Shown piece by piece: positions 12,542-14,165 of a DNA stretch of 14,165 nt. Made by a program: the position numbers and the translations under genes. The stretch comes from Candidatus Nomurabacteria bacterium (GTDB taxonomy: Bacteria; Patescibacteriota; Minisyncoccia; Phycocordibacterales; UBA9973), in NCBI GenBank assembly GCA_023267245.1, contig JAHFNP010000010.1, forward strand, positions 1-14,165. The letters are read 5' to 3'. Numbering within the stretch: position 1 is the first letter of the stretch; every line of letters begins with the position of its first letter. Below the pieces are notes generated by a model. That model was not told where the DNA came from, ran no database searches, and worked only from the letters and a program-made list of their open reading frames with translations.

Positions 12542-13473
12542 AATTTTTGATGCACGGGACAGAAATGCGCGCTGCGTCCGCCGACTACAATACGCATTAT
12601 AACACCCTTACAGCCTGGTTTGGAACACTTCTCTCCTTTGCGCTGATAGGCGCGGTGGTGAAGCTGAAATTCTCCTCTTTTGCCCAATATATTTCGATAG
12701 TCTGACATAGAGTCTCCGCCGAGCGATATGCCTTTCTTTAGAACTTCTTTCATTGCATCAAACATTTTTTTAAATTTCTCGTCAGTTATATTTCTTACTT
12801 TTTCTTCCGGATGGATTCCGGACATCCAAAGCATTTCATCCGAATAAATATTGCCGATGCCGGCGATGATATTTTGATCCATCAAGACATTCTTAATCCT
12901 GCCAGTCGGCCTCTCCTTAATCCTGTTTTTAAATTTTTTCAAATCAAAATTGCGATCAAGTGGTTCCGGGCCGATATCCTTTAAGTGTTTGGTTGTTTTC
13001 AATTCACCCTCTTTAATTAATGTCACCTTGCCAAATTTTCTGGAGTCGCAAAAAGCTAAATGCTTGCCGTTTGAAAATGAGAAGACTACATGGATAAATC
13101 TGTTGTACGGATCGTTCAGCGGACCGTCTTCTGCAGGCTCCCATTCATTTTTTACTTGCCCCGCCATGGCGGTGGTTTTTTTGTATTTTCCATACAAAAG
13201 GTGCCCGGTCATTTTAAGATGAATCAAGATGGTTTTTTCATTTGAAAGATTGATTAAAATATTTTTGGCTCGGCGTTCAGCGGAAACAACTTTGCTGCCG
13301 ATAACTTCTTTTTTAAAAATGTTAAAGAAATTTAGATTTTTTATTGTGTCATCAAAATGCCGCAGGGAGGGCTTCTTCACGGCGAGGTCTGTCCAGACAT
13401 CTAAAATCTTCAGTCCCGGTAAGACTTTCTTTAATCCATTTACAGTTGTTTGAACTTCTGGCAGCTCAGGCAT
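12529..13473 (-). CDS. mutM: Formamidopyrimidine-DNA glycosylase (Fpg/MutM)
   Basis: The 314-aa enzyme removes oxidised purines (8-oxoguanine, Fapy) and cuts the abasic site. The mature N-terminus PELPEVQTT gives the catalytic Pro and Glu. K70 (ERRAKNILI) matches the DNA-binding beta-lysine, and HLKMTGHL (85-92) is the family loop. DSRKFG (143-148) and DQNIIAGIGNIYSDE (199-213) form the helix-two-turn-helix. The C-terminal zinc finger is unusual: C283-x4-C288-x16-C305-x2-H308 instead of C-x2-C-x16-C-x2-C. The length is some 40 residues above E. coli Fpg, mainly from an insertion at about 96-122. The start codon is 7 nt from a -10 in a palindrome shared with the divergent amidase gene, so the mRNA is likely leaderless. 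Confidence 0.97.
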   Translation of the reverse strand: MPELPEVQTTVNGLKKVLPGLKILDVWTDLAVKKPSLRHFDDTIKNLNFFNIFKKEVIGSKVVSAERRAKNILINLSNEKTILIHLKMTGHLLYGKYKKTTAMAGQVKNEWEPAEDGPLNDPYNRFIHVVFSFSNGKHLAFCDSRKFGKVTLIKEGELKTTKHLKDIGPEPLDRNFDLKKFKNRIKERPTGRIKNVLMDQNIIAGIGNIYSDEMLWMSGIHPEEKVRNITDEKFKKMFDAMKEVLKKGISLGGDSMSDYRNILGKRGEFQLHHRAYQRKGEKCSKPGCKGVIMRIVVGGRSAHFCPVHQKLWKH

Positions 13474-13491
13474 GCTATTATTTATAGCATG
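13471..13491. promoter_or_regulatory. Palindromic divergent promoter containing both start codons (fpg / amidase)
   Basis: CATGCTAT and ATAGCATG form a perfect 8-bp inverted repeat around TATTT. The outer CAT and ATG are the start codons of fpg and the amidase. On each strand an A+T hexamer (plus TATTAT at 13476-13481, minus TATAAA at 13486-13481) ends exactly 7 nt before the ATG. Confidence 0.65.
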
Positions 13492-14073
13492 AGAAAGCTT
13501 TTACTCGTATTAATGTTTGTTTTAACTCCAGTATTTTGCGCGCAAGCCAATGCGCCGTATAAAATCCTAATTGTTCCCGGACATGATGACGAATCTTATG
13601 GGGCAATATTTAACGGAGTTAAAGAAGCAGATATGAATGTAAAACTCGGTTTGTATTTATATAACTTATTAAAGAAAGATAAAAAGTTTAAAGTTTTTAT
13701 TACTCGTGACTGGCAAGGCTATACGAAAGAATTTAGTGATTATTTTGCAAATAATGGAGATAGAATAAATGACTTTATTGAGAATTCAAAAACTTCATTT
13801 CAAAATAAAATAGTCAGTGGAGAAATAAAAAAGGTTGATAATAATGTTTATCATAACTATGCGTCAAATAAAGTGGCAGGTATACTTTATGGTATTAATC
13901 TTTGGGCGAATGAAAATAATATTGATGCTGTAATCCATATCCACTTCAATGATTATGTGAGGGATAAAAAATGGGAAATAGGGGACTATAAAGGTTTTGT
14001 TATCTATATGCCATACAATCAATTTAAATTTGCCAAAGAAAGCACTGATTTAGCCGCGTATATTTTCTACTAG
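13489..14073 (+). CDS. N-acetylmuramoyl-L-alanine amidase (Amidase_3), interrupted by TAG
   Basis: The start at 13489 (MRKLLLVLMF) gives a proper signal peptide ending at about residue 21 (CAQANA) and fits the palindromic promoter. The ATG at 13450 is in frame but lies inside the fpg gene. The Amidase_3 zinc ligands are visible: H32 in VPGHDD, E46 in GVKEADMN and H152 in VIHIHFND. The enzyme cuts the amide between peptidoglycan glycan and stem peptide, outside the cytoplasmic membrane. The frame stops at TAG (14071) after 194 residues, at a point where the domain is incomplete. The same frame continues at once with amidase-like sequence. The catalytic second Glu of this family lies near the C-terminus and would be lost. 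It may be a pseudogene, a read-through gene or a sequence error. Confidence 0.85.
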   Translation: MRKLLLVLMFVLTPVFCAQANAPYKILIVPGHDDESYGAIFNGVKEADMNVKLGLYLYNLLKKDKKFKVFITRDWQGYTKEFSDYFANNGDRINDFIENSKTSFQNKIVSGEIKKVDNNVYHNYASNKVAGILYGINLWANENNIDAVIHIHFNDYVRDKKWEIGDYKGFVIYMPYNQFKFAKESTDLAAYIFY

Positions 14074-14165
14074 CTTTTCAAATATTATAGACCAAGCTCG
14101 TATCCGCCCGAACTTCTTGGTATAGTGCCTGATCTGAATTTAATTTCGATCGGAGAATACGACAC
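14074..14165 (+). pseudogene. Continuation of the amidase frame after the in-frame TAG
   Basis: Directly after TAG the same frame is open for 30 codons to the window end. It reads LFKYYRPSSYPPELLGIVPD and then LNLISIGEYD, which resembles the Amidase_3 segment (SNYPPE...GIV.D..L..IG...T) that precedes the catalytic Glu. There is no new start codon at the front of it. Confidence 0.7.

Noticed and set aside
12417..12602. 61-aa plus-strand frame at 12417-12602
   Set aside because: It is antisense to both the 48-aa membrane ORF and the fpg end, with no promoter and a composition dominated by Arg and Asn.
13450..13488. Earlier ATG at 13450 as start of the amidase
   Set aside because: It lies inside fpg, would put 13 polar residues before the signal peptide, and is upstream of the palindromic promoter.

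Overview
The window looks like part of a Candidate Phyla Radiation (Patescibacteria, Parcubacteria-like) genome. The case rests on several traits seen together: a short DNA polymerase III delta subunit (214 aa), a PolA that has lost most of its proofreading domain, a PilB-type pilus ATPase, compact genes with almost no Shine-Dalgarno sequences, many genes whose -10 box sits 7-9 nt before the start codon (leaderless mRNAs), and small single-membrane-span proteins. The standard code fits: TAA, TGA and TAG are all used as normal stops.

Region 1 (1-431, minus) is the 5' part of a type IV pilus/type II secretion ATPase. Region 2 (about 480-4580, plus) is a row of four single-gene units. Each has its own TTGACA/extended -10 promoter, a 40-55 nt leader and a strong hairpin terminator. 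Three of the four proteins begin with nearly the same signal peptide and then diverge: an OmpA-domain protein, a collagen-repeat protein and a protein with a CPEC motif. The fourth is an unrecognised Cys-containing protein. The style of this block resembles Bacteroidota surface proteins and stands out from the housekeeping genes. Region 3 (4596-5967) is a membrane-anchored surface protein with beta-sandwich domains.

Region 4 (5970-11201, plus) is mostly housekeeping: tsaE (tRNA t6A synthesis), polA, a 344-aa orphan gene with the same promoter and terminator style as region 2, an isoprenylcysteine-methyltransferase-like membrane protein, and holA. A 112-bp inverted-repeat element is embedded in frame in polA, where the proofreading domain is missing. 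Region 5 (11202-14165) holds a repeat-like intergenic stretch, tRNA-Lys(UUU) with its terminator, and two divergent gene pairs: doxX-like/trmH-like and fpg/amidase. Each pair shares a tiny intergenic promoter with overlapping -10 boxes. A 48-aa membrane ORF overlaps the end of fpg. The amidase frame is interrupted by an in-frame TAG and clearly continues after it to the window edge.

Two expression styles stand out. Housekeeping genes are leaderless or nearly so. The secreted/orphan genes (559, 1673, 2360, 3685, 8956) have strong -35/-10 promoters, leaders and dedicated terminators.
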